From Niallia sp. FSL W8-0635 (lineage in GTDB: Bacteria; Bacillota; Bacilli; Bacillales; Cytobacillaceae), in NCBI RefSeq assembly GCF_038007965.1, contig NZ_JBBOYD010000001.1, positions 2,520,501-2,584,500 on the forward strand: a DNA stretch of 64,000 nucleotides, read 5' to 3'. The notes below the pieces were generated by a model that was not told where the DNA came from, searched no databases, and was given only the letters and a program-made list of their open reading frames with translations. Made by a program: the position numbers and the translations under genes. Below, one piece after another: positions 36,798 through 46,535 of the stretch; within the stretch, counting starts at the first letter, position 1; each line of letters opens with the position of its first letter.

Positions 36798-38072
36798 TTA
36801 TAAGCTTTTTGTTTCATCTTTTGGTAAGAAAGCTTCCGGGTAACCATATGAACCGTGTTCACTTATATCTAATCCCATGATTTCTTCTTCTTCTGTTACA
36901 CGAAGACCGCTAACTTTCTTGATAGCAAATAGAATGACATAGCTTATTGCGAAAGCGAAAAGTCCACAAGTAATTACTCCAAGTGCTTGAACTCCTAATT
37001 GACCAAATCCACCACCGTAGAATAGACCCGCTTTACCTACACCCGTATACTCTGCTAGCTCTGCTGTTGCAAAGAAACCATTTGACAATGTTCCCCAAAT
37101 CCCTGCAGTACCATGAACAGATAATGCAAAGATTGGATCATCGATTTTTCGACTTTCAAAGAAACGAACACTGTAAAATACAAGCACTCCAGCAATTAGA
37201 CCAATAACAACTGCTGCCCATGGTTCAACGAACGCACAAGATGCTGTAATCGCAACAAGACCTGCTAATGCACCATTTAGCATAGTTGTAATATCAGATT
37301 TCCCTAATACAATCCAAGAAATCAGTAATGCTGCAACCGCACCAGCTGCTGCTGCTAAGTTCGTGTTTAAAGCAACATATCCGAAGAAACCATCTGCAAC
37401 GGAAACAGTACTACCAGCGTTAAACCCAAACCAACCTACCCATAGAATCAATACACTAAGCGCCGTATAAACTTGGTTATGTCCGAAGATTGGATTTGAT
37501 GAACCATCAGCATTATATTTACCAATACGTGGTTTTAAAAGCATTGTTGCAGCAAGCGCTGCCGCCGCACCAGTTAAGTGAACTACAGTTGAGCCTGCAA
37601 AATCTTGTTTACCATGTTCTGCTAACCAGCCACCACCCCAAATCCAATGTGCAATGATTGGATATACCAATATACCGAATAATACAGAGAAAATGAGATA
37701 AACAGAAAGTTTAGCACGCTCTGCAAATCCGCCAAGAGCAATCGTTAAGGAAATTCCAGCAAACGCTAGTTGAAAGACAAAGAATACCGTTGTTTGTAAT
37801 CCACCGTCTTCCACTTGCCCTCCTCCATAGAAAAAGTCACTCATTCCCACGAAGAAATTCGCATTATCTCCAAAAATAAATCCATACCCTACAGCCCAGA
37901 AAACTAATGAGGCAATTCCAAATGTAAAGATTGTTTTACCAGCAATATGCCCCGCATTCTTCATTCTTGTGGAACCTGCTTCTAATAATATGAATCCACC
38001 AAGCATAAAAATAACTAAAATTGCAGCAACCATCGTCCACAAGCTGTTCATTAAAAATTCTAAATTTTCCAT
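36798..38072 (-). CDS. amtB: Ammonium transporter
   Basis: 424 residues with about eleven membrane segments. Amt family landmarks include GGFILLEAGSTRMKNAGH, HLTGAAAALAA, GFNAGST and HGTAGIWG. It imports ammonium, usually at low external nitrogen. The usual partner gene glnK is not adjacent. I start at ATG 38072, nine bases after GGGGGAAGG, rather than at 38132, because the longer frame would overlap a perfect TnrA/GlnR-type box. It is monocistronic with its own terminator. Confidence 0.95.
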   Translation of the reverse strand: MENLEFLMNSLWTMVAAILVIFMLGGFILLEAGSTRMKNAGHIAGKTIFTFGIASLVFWAVGYGFIFGDNANFFVGMSDFFYGGGQVEDGGLQTTVFFVFQLAFAGISLTIALGGFAERAKLSVYLIFSVLFGILVYPIIAHWIWGGGWLAEHGKQDFAGSTVVHLTGAAAALAATMLLKPRIGKYNADGSSNPIFGHNQVYTALSVLILWVGWFGFNAGSTVSVADGFFGYVALNTNLAAAAGAVAALLISWIVLGKSDITTMLNGALAGLVAITASCAFVEPWAAVVIGLIAGVLVFYSVRFFESRKIDDPIFALSVHGTAGIWGTLSNGFFATAELAEYTGVGKAGLFYGGGFGQLGVQALGVITCGLFAFAISYVILFAIKKVSGLRVTEEEEIMGLDISEHGSYGYPEAFLPKDETKSL

Positions 38073-38114
38073 TAAGATTCCTTCCCCCTTTATGTATATA
38101 TACTTACCATCAAG

Positions 38115-38131
38115 TGTCACATAATCTAACA
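38115..38131. promoter_or_regulatory. TnrA/GlnR box upstream of amtB
   Basis: TGTCACATAATCTAACA fits the 17-base TnrA consensus TGTnAnAwwwTnTnACA at every fixed position, on both strands. It is centred 51 bases upstream of the amtB start codon. In Bacillus, TnrA activates the ammonium transporter when nitrogen is limiting. I cannot find a clear -35, as expected of an activated promoter. Confidence 0.8.
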
Positions 38132-38370
38132 CTCTAATAACTTTATTTTACCTATATTAAATTTTCTGTCAATAAGATTTTGAAATTTAATTTTCTTAAA
38201 AGTTAAAATATTAAAACTAGTTTCATTTTATTCTTATATTTTTGTTTTTTCACTATAATTGTATGTATTTTTTGTTGATTTTAAGAAACCGCTATCATTA
38301 TTTTCGAACAAAAAGAAAATAATTTTAAACGTAATTAGCAAGGAATTAGATTTCTACTAAAAATGTAAAA

Positions 38371-38393
38371 AAAGCTGACACGTAGTCAGCTTT
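38371..38393 (-). terminator. Terminator of the small spore peptide gene
   Basis: Arms AAAGCTGAC (38371-38379) and GTCAGCTTT (38385-38393) with a five-base loop and T run on the minus strand. Confidence 0.85.
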
Positions 38394-38404
38394 TCACCCT
38401 TATA

Positions 38405-38539
38405 TTAGCAAATAAAAGTTGCACCAACGATAATTAACAAGATAAATAATACAACGATTAATGCGAATCCGCCGCCGTAACCAACACCAGCACCAGCACC
38501 ATATCCGCAACCATAACCATATCCACCATAACCGTACAT
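38405..38539 (-). CDS. YjcZ family sporulation protein
   Basis: 44 residues: an N-terminal Gly/Tyr-rich stretch (MYGYGGYGYGCGYGAGAG) then one hydrophobic segment (ALIVVLFILLIIVGATF). This is the hallmark of the YjcZ/SscA-type spore peptides of Bacillaceae, thought to help spore coat assembly. AAGGGAG lies eight bases before the ATG. A SigK-like promoter upstream (38647-38674) and a terminator downstream make it an independent mother-cell gene. Confidence 0.88.
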   Translation of the reverse strand: MYGYGGYGYGCGYGAGAGVGYGGGFALIVVLFILLIIVGATFIC

Positions 38540-38646
38540 ATATACATCTCCCTTTCTCATTTTTGTAGTATATTAACCATCTCTATATCTGGTTAACGAG
38601 GAAGGAGCCTCTATATTTCTTTCTTAACTAGCTCCTCTTACAAAAT

Positions 38647-38674
38647 TATTGTATGCAGGGATGTATTTTTGGGT
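38647..38674 (-). promoter_or_regulatory. Candidate SigK promoter of the YjcZ-type gene
   Basis: The minus strand carries AACC, a 17-base spacer and CATACAATA (38647-38655), matching the SigK pattern AC...CATAnnnTA. The leader of about 100 bases has two short hairpins. Confidence 0.55.
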
Positions 38675-38737
38675 TGGGTAAATGTCTATTTTCCGCAAAA
38701 AACCTAAATTCCCATGTAAAGACTGAAGAAAATGTTC

Positions 38738-39397
38738 CTATTCTTGCCCTGTAACCACCATTTTCAAGCGCTTTGATTGCTCATATGGATTATCCGCCAT
38801 ACTAATATCTGAGATAATTGCTACCCCATCTGCACCCGCTTTAATAACAGGAAATGCATTTTCAGTCGTTATTCCACCAATACCTACAATCGGAATAGTG
38901 AGATTCTGCTCTTTTACTTTTTCAATAAGGTTTGTTCCTTGCACTGCTTTTGCATCTTTTTTTGTACTTGTTGGATAAATAGGACCAATGCCAATATAGT
39001 CAGCTCCTGCCTTGATCGCTGCTTTTATTTCCTCTATAGAATGAGCGGATACACCTAATACTTTGTCGCCTATCCACTCACGAACGTTTAATGCATTCTC
39101 ATCGTCTTGGCCAATATGGACTCCATCTGCATCCAACGCTATCGCTAGTTCAATATCATCATTCACTATAAATGGTACATTATATTGTCTGCATAACATT
39201 TGCATTCTTTTAGCAAGTTGGAATTTTGCTTCTCCTTCTAATGCTCCGTTTCCTTTTTCTCTAAATTGAAAAACTGAAATGCCGCCTTTTAATGCTTCTT
39301 CTAAAACATATTCAGGAGCTAACTTACTATTATTGCTGCCCATAATAAAATAAACCTTTAATAGTTCCTTCACTCGTTCTATCGTATAAGTAGTCAT
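38738..39397 (-). CDS. thiE: Thiamine phosphate synthase
   Basis: 219-residue TIM barrel with FQFREKG, the pyrophosphate-binding [22 protein letters not shown] segment, GPIYPTSTK and VGIGGI. It joins HMP-PP and THZ-P to thiamine phosphate. It is the last gene of thiMDE, 24 bases after thiD, with GGAGG before the ATG. Confidence 0.96.
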   Translation of the reverse strand: MTTYTIERVKELLKVYFIMGSNNSKLAPEYVLEEALKGGISVFQFREKGNGALEGEAKFQLAKRMQMLCRQYNVPFIVNDDIELAIALDADGVHIGQDDENALNVREWIGDKVLGVSAHSIEEIKAAIKAGADYIGIGPIYPTSTKKDAKAVQGTNLIEKVKEQNLTIPIVGIGGITTENAFPVIKAGADGVAIISDISMADNPYEQSKRLKMVVTGQE

Positions 39398-39421
39398 AAA
39401 TCCTCCGAATCACTTTATTAC

Positions 39422-40222
39422 CTATTTTTTACTTTCTTGATATGCCCAATGATTGGTTGGACCATGGCCGCTTCCGATATAAATATCCATTTTAATTGCT
39501 TGATGAATAAAATCCTTTCCTAATTGAAAGGCATCATTAATAGAATAACCATTAGCAAGAGCTGCTGTTATTGCAGCAGAAAAAGTACATCCCGTTCCAT
39601 GCGTATTTTTGGTAGGAATTCTTTCAGCCACCAAACTTGAATAGTTGCTACCATCATATAGTAAATCAACAGACTCTTCTTCGTTACCATGTCCTCCTTT
39701 AATAATGATATAGGAAACACCCATTGCGTTTAACCTTTTTGCTGCTTCTTTTCTATCTTCCATATTTCGAATATTGATCCCAGTTAATACCTCTGCCTCT
39801 GGTATATTGGGTGTTATTACCGTCGCAAGAGGCAGTAGCTTTTTTTTCATGGATTCTGTTGCTTCTTGTTGAAGTAAATTTGCGCCACCTTTTGCAATCA
39901 TTACCGGATCTACCACTAAGTTCTCCCACTTGTATTGCTCAATTTTATTAGCAACCAATTCAATAATTTCACTATTAAAAAGCATCCCTGTTTTTAATGC
40001 ATCTGGCTTTAAATCAACTGCGATGCATTCTAATTGTTTCTCAATTGCCTCTAGTGACATTGGATATACTCCATCTACACCAAGTGTATTTTGTGCAGTT
40101 ATTGCAGTGATAGCACTCATCCCATATACCTTTAATTCTTGGAAGGTTTTTATATCTGCTTGTATTCCTGCTCCGCCACCACTATCTGATCCTGCAATTG
40201 TTAAAGCTTTTGCTATGGTCAT
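39422..40222 (-). CDS. thiD: Bifunctional hydroxymethylpyrimidine kinase/phosphomethylpyrimidine kinase
   Basis: 266-residue ribokinase-fold enzyme. The N-terminal IAGSDSGGGAGIQADIKTFQ and C-terminal GTGCTFSAAITA (catalytic Cys/anion hole) are typical of ThiD. It phosphorylates HMP twice. It overlaps the thiM stop by four bases. Confidence 0.96.
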   Translation of the reverse strand: MTIAKALTIAGSDSGGGAGIQADIKTFQELKVYGMSAITAITAQNTLGVDGVYPMSLEAIEKQLECIAVDLKPDALKTGMLFNSEIIELVANKIEQYKWENLVVDPVMIAKGGANLLQQEATESMKKKLLPLATVITPNIPEAEVLTGINIRNMEDRKEAAKRLNAMGVSYIIIKGGHGNEEESVDLLYDGSNYSSLVAERIPTKNTHGTGCTFSAAITAALANGYSINDAFQLGKDFIHQAIKMDIYIGSGHGPTNHWAYQESKK

Positions 40223-41046
40223 TGAAGTGCCTCCTCTTCTAGTAATACTTTCATCCCGCTCTTTATATCTTCTTCGTTCACTTTTGCTAATTGATTTAAT
40301 AACTCGATTTGAAAACTACCAGGTCCTTCATTCCTCGTCTTTTCAAATGCAAGTTCTGCTGCAATCCCATATGTAACTAAACCAGCTGTAGACGCAAGTA
40401 AAATATCTTCCTCTACCGCTATAAACGCTCCAAGAATGGAGGAGAGTAAACAGCCTGTTCCAGTTACTTTCGTCAACATCTTATGCCCATTATGAATAAG
40501 AGACAGCATTCCATTATAAGATACAATATCTTGTTCACCCGTAATTACTACTGGAACCTTTAAAATCTTGGATGCTTCAACGGCAATTCCCCGATTATTA
40601 TGTATACTAACAGAGTCTACACCTCTCACCTCTGCTTTTATCCCCGCAACATTAGCAACCTCTGCTGCATTACCTCGAAGTAATGTAATCTGTACTTCCT
40701 TCATAATACGGAGAACAGATGCTGTTCGATAACTCGTTGCACCTGCACCAACCGGATCTAGAATAACAGGAGTATTTGCCTTATTTGCAGCTTTACCAGC
40801 AATAATCATGCTCTCAACGTTTTCAGCAGTTAATGTTCCGATATTAAGAACAAGTGCATCTGCTACTGTTGCCATATCTGCAACCTCTTCCTTTGCATAC
40901 GCCATTACTGGAGATGCCCCTAAAGCTAGTAACCCATTTGCTGTAAAATTCGTAACTACTACATTTGTTATATTATGAATAAGAGGAACTTGTTCCCGCA
41001 CTTTAGCTAACACATATGGAATCTTCTTTTCAAATCTTTCATTCAT
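40219..41046 (-). CDS. thiM: Hydroxyethylthiazole kinase
   Basis: 275 residues. Motifs are PLIHNITNVVVTNFTANGLL near the N-terminus, DPVGAGA in the centre and VTGTGCLLS near the C-terminus. It phosphorylates salvaged thiazole. It is the first gene of a three-gene salvage and condensation operon under a TPP riboswitch; de novo thiC/thiG genes are not in this window. Confidence 0.96.
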   Translation of the reverse strand: MNERFEKKIPYVLAKVREQVPLIHNITNVVVTNFTANGLLALGASPVMAYAKEEVADMATVADALVLNIGTLTAENVESMIIAGKAANKANTPVILDPVGAGATSYRTASVLRIMKEVQITLLRGNAAEVANVAGIKAEVRGVDSVSIHNNRGIAVEASKILKVPVVITGEQDIVSYNGMLSLIHNGHKMLTKVTGTGCLLSSILGAFIAVEEDILLASTAGLVTYGIAAELAFEKTRNEGPGSFQIELLNQLAKVNEEDIKSGMKVLLEEEALQ

Positions 41047-41212
41047 CTCTCTGTCAGTTCCTTTCCTTTACGATATTAATCTTGTTCTTTGCTTTCAACA
41101 TTTTTAATACCACGTAATTTAATTTGCTAAAAAAACCATAATTAACTGTAATAACCATTCGCCCAGAATTAGTAAAGAGAACTCCATGCGATGTTACAGT
41201 GAAATTATGGCA

Positions 41213-41243
41213 AAATAAAAACACTACGCCTAAGCAAAGTGTT
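41213..41243 (-). terminator. Terminator of the TPP riboswitch
   Basis: AACACT (41220-41225) and AGTGTT (41238-41243) flank a 12-base loop; TTTTATTTT follows on the minus strand. It lies directly after the aptamer. Confidence 0.75.
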
Positions 41244-41258
41244 CTTTAATTCTATACA

Positions 41259-41346
41259 CCTCCCTACGCTGGCATTATCCAACAGGTTCATCCGGTCAAT
41301 GGCAAAATAGCCATACTCTCAGCCTGTTTCAAACAAGCTCCCGTTT
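41259..41346 (-). ncRNA. TPP riboswitch (THI element)
   Basis: The minus-strand RNA has the landmarks GGGAGC, CAGGCTGAGAGTATGG, GACCGGATGAACCTG and GGATAATGCCAGCGTAGGGA in order, which identify the THI-box aptamer. It controls thiMDE, presumably by transcription termination. Confidence 0.96.
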
Positions 41347-41369
41347 TATATTCAATTGATTTCATCTAA

Positions 41370-41398
41370 ATTTTAGCGAAAAAAAGCGAATAATGCAA
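41370..41398 (-). promoter_or_regulatory. SigA promoter of the thi operon
   Basis: Minus strand TTGCAT (41393-41398), a 17-base spacer, TAAAAT (41370-41375). Confidence 0.75.
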
Positions 41399-41408
41399 GA
41401 ATTGTAGG

Positions 41409-42185
41409 CTAATAGTCTAAAGCGTATAAATAATCTTCTTCAGGTGCTGCTGACTTTTCAGCTTCTTCGACTTTAATAACAGGTATTGTTTGGCCCTCAT
41501 ATTCCTTTTTCTCCAATACTCCTTTTAACGAATACCACTGATCGCTTTGGAGCTTGCTTAAATTCCCTTCTATCATATATCCATAAATCCCTAAATCAGC
41601 TATGCAATGGGTCATTACGTATCTTGCAATAACTGCCTCCTTATCCGTAAACGATTCTTCTCGATGAATAAATCCGGTTATTGTTATTTCTTTTCCAATC
41701 ATATTGTCCAAATTAGTGTTTATGTTGTCCATCATTGGAAGATAATTATCATCATTTATGGCAATTAGATTTTCTTCATCGGTAGCATTAGAAATAGCCT
41801 GATTAGCAGAGGAAGTTTGTCCATGTTCGTATTGAACATTCGGAAGAATACTTTTGTTAATCGACATATCTTGTAAGGTGAAAAATAAAAATAACGGACT
41901 AAAAAATAATAAATAAGACAGTGTTAACTTCATGAAAGAGGTGTTTTCATCACACACATCACAATCACAATCGGCTCCTTTTAAATTACTGTTTAGCAAT
42001 CTGAAAAAACCAAGAAAAAATAACAAAATCATTGTTGCGTATAGAAATGGCACCATTTTTGGAGCAACAAGTCGTGTCACATCTCCTGTCACCAATAGTT
42101 TAAATATAAGGAGACTGAAGCCAATCAACACTATCCCTTGCAGTTCGTTTGCCAATTGCCATGTTGGACTCCATTTGATTTTCAC
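41409..42185 (-). CDS. TIGR03943 family permease subunit (YcgQ-like, DUF1980)
   Basis: 258 residues. Three N-terminal membrane segments (about 15-35, 42-62 and 85-105) with a CDCDVC cluster between them are followed by a soluble C-terminal domain with GKEITITGFIHREESF and YVMTHCIADLGIYGY, as in COG3689. It pairs with a COG0701 permease gene 27 bases upstream. Such pairs often sit beside COG0523 GTPase genes, as here, and are suspected of metal transport or metal-dependent folate enzyme support; the function is unproven. The start is GTG with AAGGAGG. Confidence 0.87.
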   Translation of the reverse strand: MKIKWSPTWQLANELQGIVLIGFSLLIFKLLVTGDVTRLVAPKMVPFLYATMILLFFLGFFRLLNSNLKGADCDCDVCDENTSFMKLTLSYLLFFSPLFLFFTLQDMSINKSILPNVQYEHGQTSSANQAISNATDEENLIAINDDNYLPMMDNINTNLDNMIGKEITITGFIHREESFTDKEAVIARYVMTHCIADLGIYGYMIEGNLSKLQSDQWYSLKGVLEKKEYEGQTIPVIKVEEAEKSAAPEEDYLYALDY

Positions 42186-42212
42186 GGCTTTGTCCTCCTT
42201 AAAATGGATAAA

Positions 42213-43220
42213 TTAAAATAGAAAAATTCCTGATAATAAAGATAATACGTAAACAACAATCGTAACAATCAAGATAAACAATAAGACAAACTTTATTCGA
42301 AACGATGCCAGCATAACGAATGTATTTTTAAAATCGAGAATTGGTCCAAACACTAAAAATCCAATAATTGCTTCTGGAGTAAACATCTTGGAAAAGGAAG
42401 CTCCAACAAAGGCATCTGCTTCAGAACAAAGAGATAATACATAGGCTAGTCCCATCATAACAGCTGTCCCTTCAATCGATGACTTTCCGGCTTGCATGAT
42501 ATAGCTATCCTGCAAATACACTTGAGCAACACTTGCAAATACCGCTCCAATAATAAAGTATTTACCAATCGTAAAGAATTCATGGCAAGTATGATGCAGA
42601 ATTCCTTTCCATTTTGAATCCCCTTTATTCTCATTGACAGGTACGGATATCATTAAATCTTCTCGGTGAGTTTTTAAAACCTTTTGTTTAGAAAAAAGCA
42701 TATAAATGATGATGCTCACTATAATACTTGCCAATACACAAATAATAAAACGTCCATATGCAATGGATAAATTATTTTGAAAAGCGTAATACGTACTTCC
42801 AAAAACAATAAAGTTTAGAATAGGCGCACCCATTAATAAAACAACACCAATATGAACAGGAACTCCTTTTTGAATCAGCCTCCGAACAACTGGAATAATG
42901 GCACATTCACAAACAGGAGTAATTAATGCTGCGACTAATGCAACACCAATAGCTAGAAATGGGTTTCTCGGAATAATTCTTGCAATTGCTTCTTCCGAAA
43001 TATAAATATTGATAATCGACGAGGCAATAGCTCCTAAAAGCAGAAAGGGGAGCGCCTCAAGGAAAATACCTAGAAATAAAATAAAAATCGTTTTTATCTG
43101 ATCTGGTAATACAAAATTAATCTTATTTGCAACATATATATCCCCGAAAAAAAACAAATACATTAAAGCCATAAACAAGCAAAATATAAAGATATCCTTT
43201 AAACGTGTTGGGATGGACAT
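42213..43220 (-). CDS. Permease (YcgR-like, COG0701/DUF318)
   Basis: 335 residues with about eight to ten membrane segments; conserved features are TPVCECAIIPVVRRLI (with a Cys), LLMGAPILNFIVFGS and SLCSEADAFVGASF. This family also contains ArsP organoarsenical permeases. It heads a two-gene operon with the YcgQ-like subunit. AAAAGGAG precedes the ATG. I looked for a Zur box in its upstream region and found only a weak resemblance. Confidence 0.87.
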   Translation of the reverse strand: MSIPTRLKDIFIFCLFMALMYLFFFGDIYVANKINFVLPDQIKTIFILFLGIFLEALPFLLLGAIASSIINIYISEEAIARIIPRNPFLAIGVALVAALITPVCECAIIPVVRRLIQKGVPVHIGVVLLMGAPILNFIVFGSTYYAFQNNLSIAYGRFIICVLASIIVSIIIYMLFSKQKVLKTHREDLMISVPVNENKGDSKWKGILHHTCHEFFTIGKYFIIGAVFASVAQVYLQDSYIMQAGKSSIEGTAVMMGLAYVLSLCSEADAFVGASFSKMFTPEAIIGFLVFGPILDFKNTFVMLASFRIKFVLLFILIVTIVVYVLSLLSGIFLF

Positions 43221-43294
43221 AGCATACTCCTTTTCTTACATCGGTCTACAATTACTTATTTCATGTCTATGCTTGTCCTAATAAATCTATGCAT

Positions 43295-43338
43295 AAAAAA
43301 AGGTGTATCTTCATGTAAGATTCCATAAGATACACCCC
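43295..43338 (-). terminator. Terminator after the His-rich COG0523 gene
   Basis: Arms AGGTGTATCTT (43301-43311) and AAGATACACC (43327-43336), with a T run on the minus strand; it separates the GTPase gene from the permease operon. Confidence 0.85.
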
Positions 43339-43344
43339 AAATAA

Positions 43345-44274
43345 TTAAATGCTCACTTCTTTTGGTAATTCTTCTCCAATTAAAATAATTTCTCCTTTTC
43401 TATTTGGAAGATACTCAACTGCCTTTTGCCATTCCAATAATCCAGAAGCATATTGAAAATGATACCATGATTGATCTTCGCTATTTTTTATTGTTCCTTT
43501 AGCACGAAGCAGTTTATCTTGATTACTTTTTAAGAAAGATCTTAGTTCTCTTTTCGTCATTGCTGTTGTTTGCACCAATTTCATCGCTTTTATATGATGA
43601 TGATGGTGGTGGTGGTGATCACTGACAATGGCTCCATTCTTTTCGGAATTGTTTAGTGATTGTTTTTTTAAATACTCCGTTACGCCATTCCCATATTTAC
43701 TATATAACAATGGAGCATCAGCGTTTAATTTTCTAATTCTTTTTTCTACTTTTTCTATAGACTGCTTACTTGAGAGTTGATCTATTTTATTTAAAACAAG
43801 CACTGTTCCATTTTCAATTTGTTCTTTCTGTAATTGTCTCACTTCTTTACTACTAGAAAAAATGCTTGTATATTCGGTAAAATGCAAACTATCAATCAGG
43901 CAAATACTTTCAGCAACATGAAAAACTTCTCTATAAGCCTTTTCATTAAATGTCTCCATTATTTCAGAAGGATTTGCTACTCCTGTTCCTTCTAATAAAA
44001 CGACTTCAATGTTTTCTTTATGCAATGTCTCTGCCAACTCATCAAGAGTAGTTCTTAAATCTTCTTTGATTGAGCAACATACACATCCGTTCAAAAGCTC
44101 ATAAAGAGATTCATCTTTAAATAGATGCTTTTCTATATTCGTTTCTCCAAGTTCATTGAGGATAATCGCATATTTCTTATTTTCCCCCTTAAAATACTCC
44201 ATACATTTTAAGAGAGTTGTTGTTTTGCCACTTCCAAGGAATCCATTTATTAAATAAACATTAATTTTTTTCAT
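43345..44274 (-). CDS. COG0523 (CobW/P47K) GTPase with octahistidine tract
   Basis: 309 residues. Walker A GFLGSGKTT (11-19), the family CxCC motif GCVCC (C64, C66, C67), NKID (162-165), and a run of eight His (220-227), a metal-binding tract common in zinc- or nickel-handling members. The C-terminal CobW_C domain is short. Probably a metallochaperone, with zinc the best guess. A terminator-like hairpin whose T run meets the start codon (44275-44330) contains its RBS. Confidence 0.9.
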   Translation of the reverse strand: MKKINVYLINGFLGSGKTTTLLKCMEYFKGENKKYAIILNELGETNIEKHLFKDESLYELLNGCVCCSIKEDLRTTLDELAETLHKENIEVVLLEGTGVANPSEIMETFNEKAYREVFHVAESICLIDSLHFTEYTSIFSSSKEVRQLQKEQIENGTVLVLNKIDQLSSKQSIEKVEKRIRKLNADAPLLYSKYGNGVTEYLKKQSLNNSEKNGAIVSDHHHHHHHHIKAMKLVQTTAMTKRELRSFLKSNQDKLLRAKGTIKNSEDQSWYHFQYASGLLEWQKAVEYLPNRKGEIILIGEELPKEVSI

Positions 44275-44330
44275 AAAAAAACCTCCTACATATAAAGCCT
44301 ATCGCTACTTTATGCAAGAGGAGATTTTTT
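44275..44330 (-). terminator. Hairpin ending the chemoreceptor transcript and enclosing the next RBS
   Basis: On the minus strand CTCCT and AGGAG pair, as do CATAAAG and CTTTATA, around a ten-base loop; seven T follow and the ATG of the COG0523 gene comes directly after. The 3' arm includes AGGAGG, the only plausible RBS of that gene. Confidence 0.55.
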
Positions 44331-44339
44331 TATGACAGA

Positions 44340-46322
44340 TTAATAGATAAATTGCTGAAGATTCTGTCTTAGCTTGTTTGCCATTTCTGATAAGTTCTTT
44401 GCCGAACCAGAAATTTCTTCCATTGCTGCTAATTGTTCTTCTGTTAATGATACAACTTCTTCCGAGGATGCTGAATTATCATATGCAATTTGTGCTAGTT
44501 CACCTGCAGTTATACTTACTTCTTTGAGCGTTAAAGCCATTTCGTTTGAAGTATCTGTAACATTCTGGATAAATGGTGACATTTCTTGCATACTATGAAC
44601 GATTTCTTGAAACTTTGTATTTGATTCATCTGTTACTTTTAAACCAGTTTGAACAGCCTGTGATACTTCAGCCATTCTATGTACAGTATTTTCAGTTGTT
44701 TTCTGTACACCATTAATTAATAGGGAGATATTACTTGCGAATTCTCCAGATTGCTCAGCAAGCTTCCGAACTTCATTAGCAACAACTGCAAAGCCTTTTC
44801 CCTTTTCCCCTGCTCTTGCTGCTTCTATTGCAGCATTTAATGCCAACAGATTCGTTTGTTCTGAGATGGTCGTAATGCTTTCTGTAATTTTTTCGATATG
44901 CTTTGATTGCTCTACTAATTCTTTAATCATTTTATTTGATTCTGCAACGGTATCACTTATCACATTCATCTGTTCCAGTGTTGCCTGAATGGAATTTCCG
45001 CCATCGTTTGCCTTTCCCAATGTTCCGGAAGAAAGTTCAGAAACCTTCTTACTGTATGCTACAATTTTATTCGTTCCATCCAAAACAGATTTTATATTAT
45101 CTGCATTATTTTCTATTCCTTTTGTCTGTATTTCTGCTCCGCTTGCAACTTGCTGTATCGTATTAGATACATGCTCTGAAGCAATGGTTACTTCTTTGGC
45201 ACTTGCTGTTAGCTGTCCTGCACTTGCTGCAACATTCTCCGAACTGTGTTCAAGATTTTGGATAAGTTTTTGTAATTTACTCTGCATATGATGAAATGCC
45301 TTTGCTAATTCGCCAATTTCGTCGTTTGTTGTGATATGAATTGATTTCGTTAAATCCCCGTTACTTACTGTTATGGCTTGTTCCTTTAATTTCTTTATTG
45401 GTTTGATGATCGATGAGACAATAACCATCATCATTATTCCGCCTATACATAAGGAAACTACTATTATTCCTGTAATCGCATACAAAAGACCTTTGGAATG
45501 ATTCACTATTTCTGATTTTTCCATCGTACCAGCAAGCTTCCATCCAGTGAGCTTATTAGTCTGGTAAACCAATTTTCTATTAACTTTATCTGCTGTATAA
45601 TCCAATGTCCCATTTTCAGCTTTGTATAGGGTTTCATAAAAGGATTCCTTCACAATATCTCCTTGCTTCTCTTCAGGATGAACGATAAAACGTTTCTTTT
45701 GATCGAGAAGAATAACATAGCCCTCTTTTCCAAATGTAATGTCACTGGCGAGGTCTGCTAAGTAATCTAAATTCATCGTTACCGCCATAACTCCTGCGTT
45801 GTCAGCGAACGTTTTCCCAATAGTAATAACCATTTTTTGAGAAACCGGGGATAAATATGGATCCATTATCACTGCTTGTCCCCCATGATTAACCGCTGTT
45901 TTATACCAATCTCTTAATCTAGGATCCATATGATCATCCAATTCTTCTGTGGACTTCTGGATAAGTTTTCCTTCATTAGAAGCAATATAAATACTTGAAA
46001 CTTCTGGATGGATTTTGCTGTACTGCTCAATAGTAGTTTGAATACTAGATGGATTATTCTCCATTGTTTCTTTTGAAATTGTTTCTGAAAGTGAAGTAAC
46101 ATCATATACTTTTTGAGACATCAAATTGGTTATCGTTGAATCTAACATATTTAAATTAGTACTCGCATTATTTATAAAATCCTTTTCCATCTGTTCATTC
46201 GCATATATAAAAGAAAACACTCCAATTAAAATACTTGGGATTAATAGCATTGCTAAAAAGGAAAAAATAAGCTTCTTTTTTATAGGAATTCCAAAATTTT
46301 TTCGTACACGAACTTTCTTCAT
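44340..46322 (-). CDS. Methyl-accepting chemotaxis protein with Cache sensor
   Basis: 660 residues: TM1 (about 18-41), an extracytoplasmic dCache-type sensor (about 45-275; [16 protein letters not shown]), TM2 (about 280-305), HAMP (about 306-360) and the signalling helix with [19 protein letters not shown] at the hairpin tip. It probably senses an amino acid or other small molecule and signals to CheA. AGAGAGGG precedes the ATG. It is a single gene. Confidence 0.95.
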   Translation of the reverse strand: MKKVRVRKNFGIPIKKKLIFSFLAMLLIPSILIGVFSFIYANEQMEKDFINNASTNLNMLDSTITNLMSQKVYDVTSLSETISKETMENNPSSIQTTIEQYSKIHPEVSSIYIASNEGKLIQKSTEELDDHMDPRLRDWYKTAVNHGGQAVIMDPYLSPVSQKMVITIGKTFADNAGVMAVTMNLDYLADLASDITFGKEGYVILLDQKKRFIVHPEEKQGDIVKESFYETLYKAENGTLDYTADKVNRKLVYQTNKLTGWKLAGTMEKSEIVNHSKGLLYAITGIIVVSLCIGGIMMMVIVSSIIKPIKKLKEQAITVSNGDLTKSIHITTNDEIGELAKAFHHMQSKLQKLIQNLEHSSENVAASAGQLTASAKEVTIASEHVSNTIQQVASGAEIQTKGIENNADNIKSVLDGTNKIVAYSKKVSELSSGTLGKANDGGNSIQATLEQMNVISDTVAESNKMIKELVEQSKHIEKITESITTISEQTNLLALNAAIEAARAGEKGKGFAVVANEVRKLAEQSGEFASNISLLINGVQKTTENTVHRMAEVSQAVQTGLKVTDESNTKFQEIVHSMQEMSPFIQNVTDTSNEMALTLKEVSITAGELAQIAYDNSASSEEVVSLTEEQLAAMEEISGSAKNLSEMANKLRQNLQQFIY

Positions 46323-46535
46323 TGTAATCGCCCTCTCTTTGTATACGCATACATATTTACAAGGAAAACTAGATAACCGATCCTCTACTTCCTTATTCTA
46401 CAATAGATAGGAGAAGGTTCCTATGCCATAAGTCACATATTCTATTTGTTACTCGTTAACAATTTTTTATTGCGAAAATGAAAGAAATAGTTTACATTAT
46501 AATTAAAATTTTCAATCAATTGATTGGGGGACACT

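Noticed and set aside
43221..43300. Possible Zur box before the YcgR-like gene (AAGTAATTGTAGA)
   Set aside because: Too few matches to the palindrome compared with the three clear Zur boxes of the window.
43605..43625. Short tandem GTG/ATG triplets resembling a microsatellite
   Set aside because: On the minus strand these are the CAC/CAT codons of the octahistidine tract in the COG0523 GTPase.
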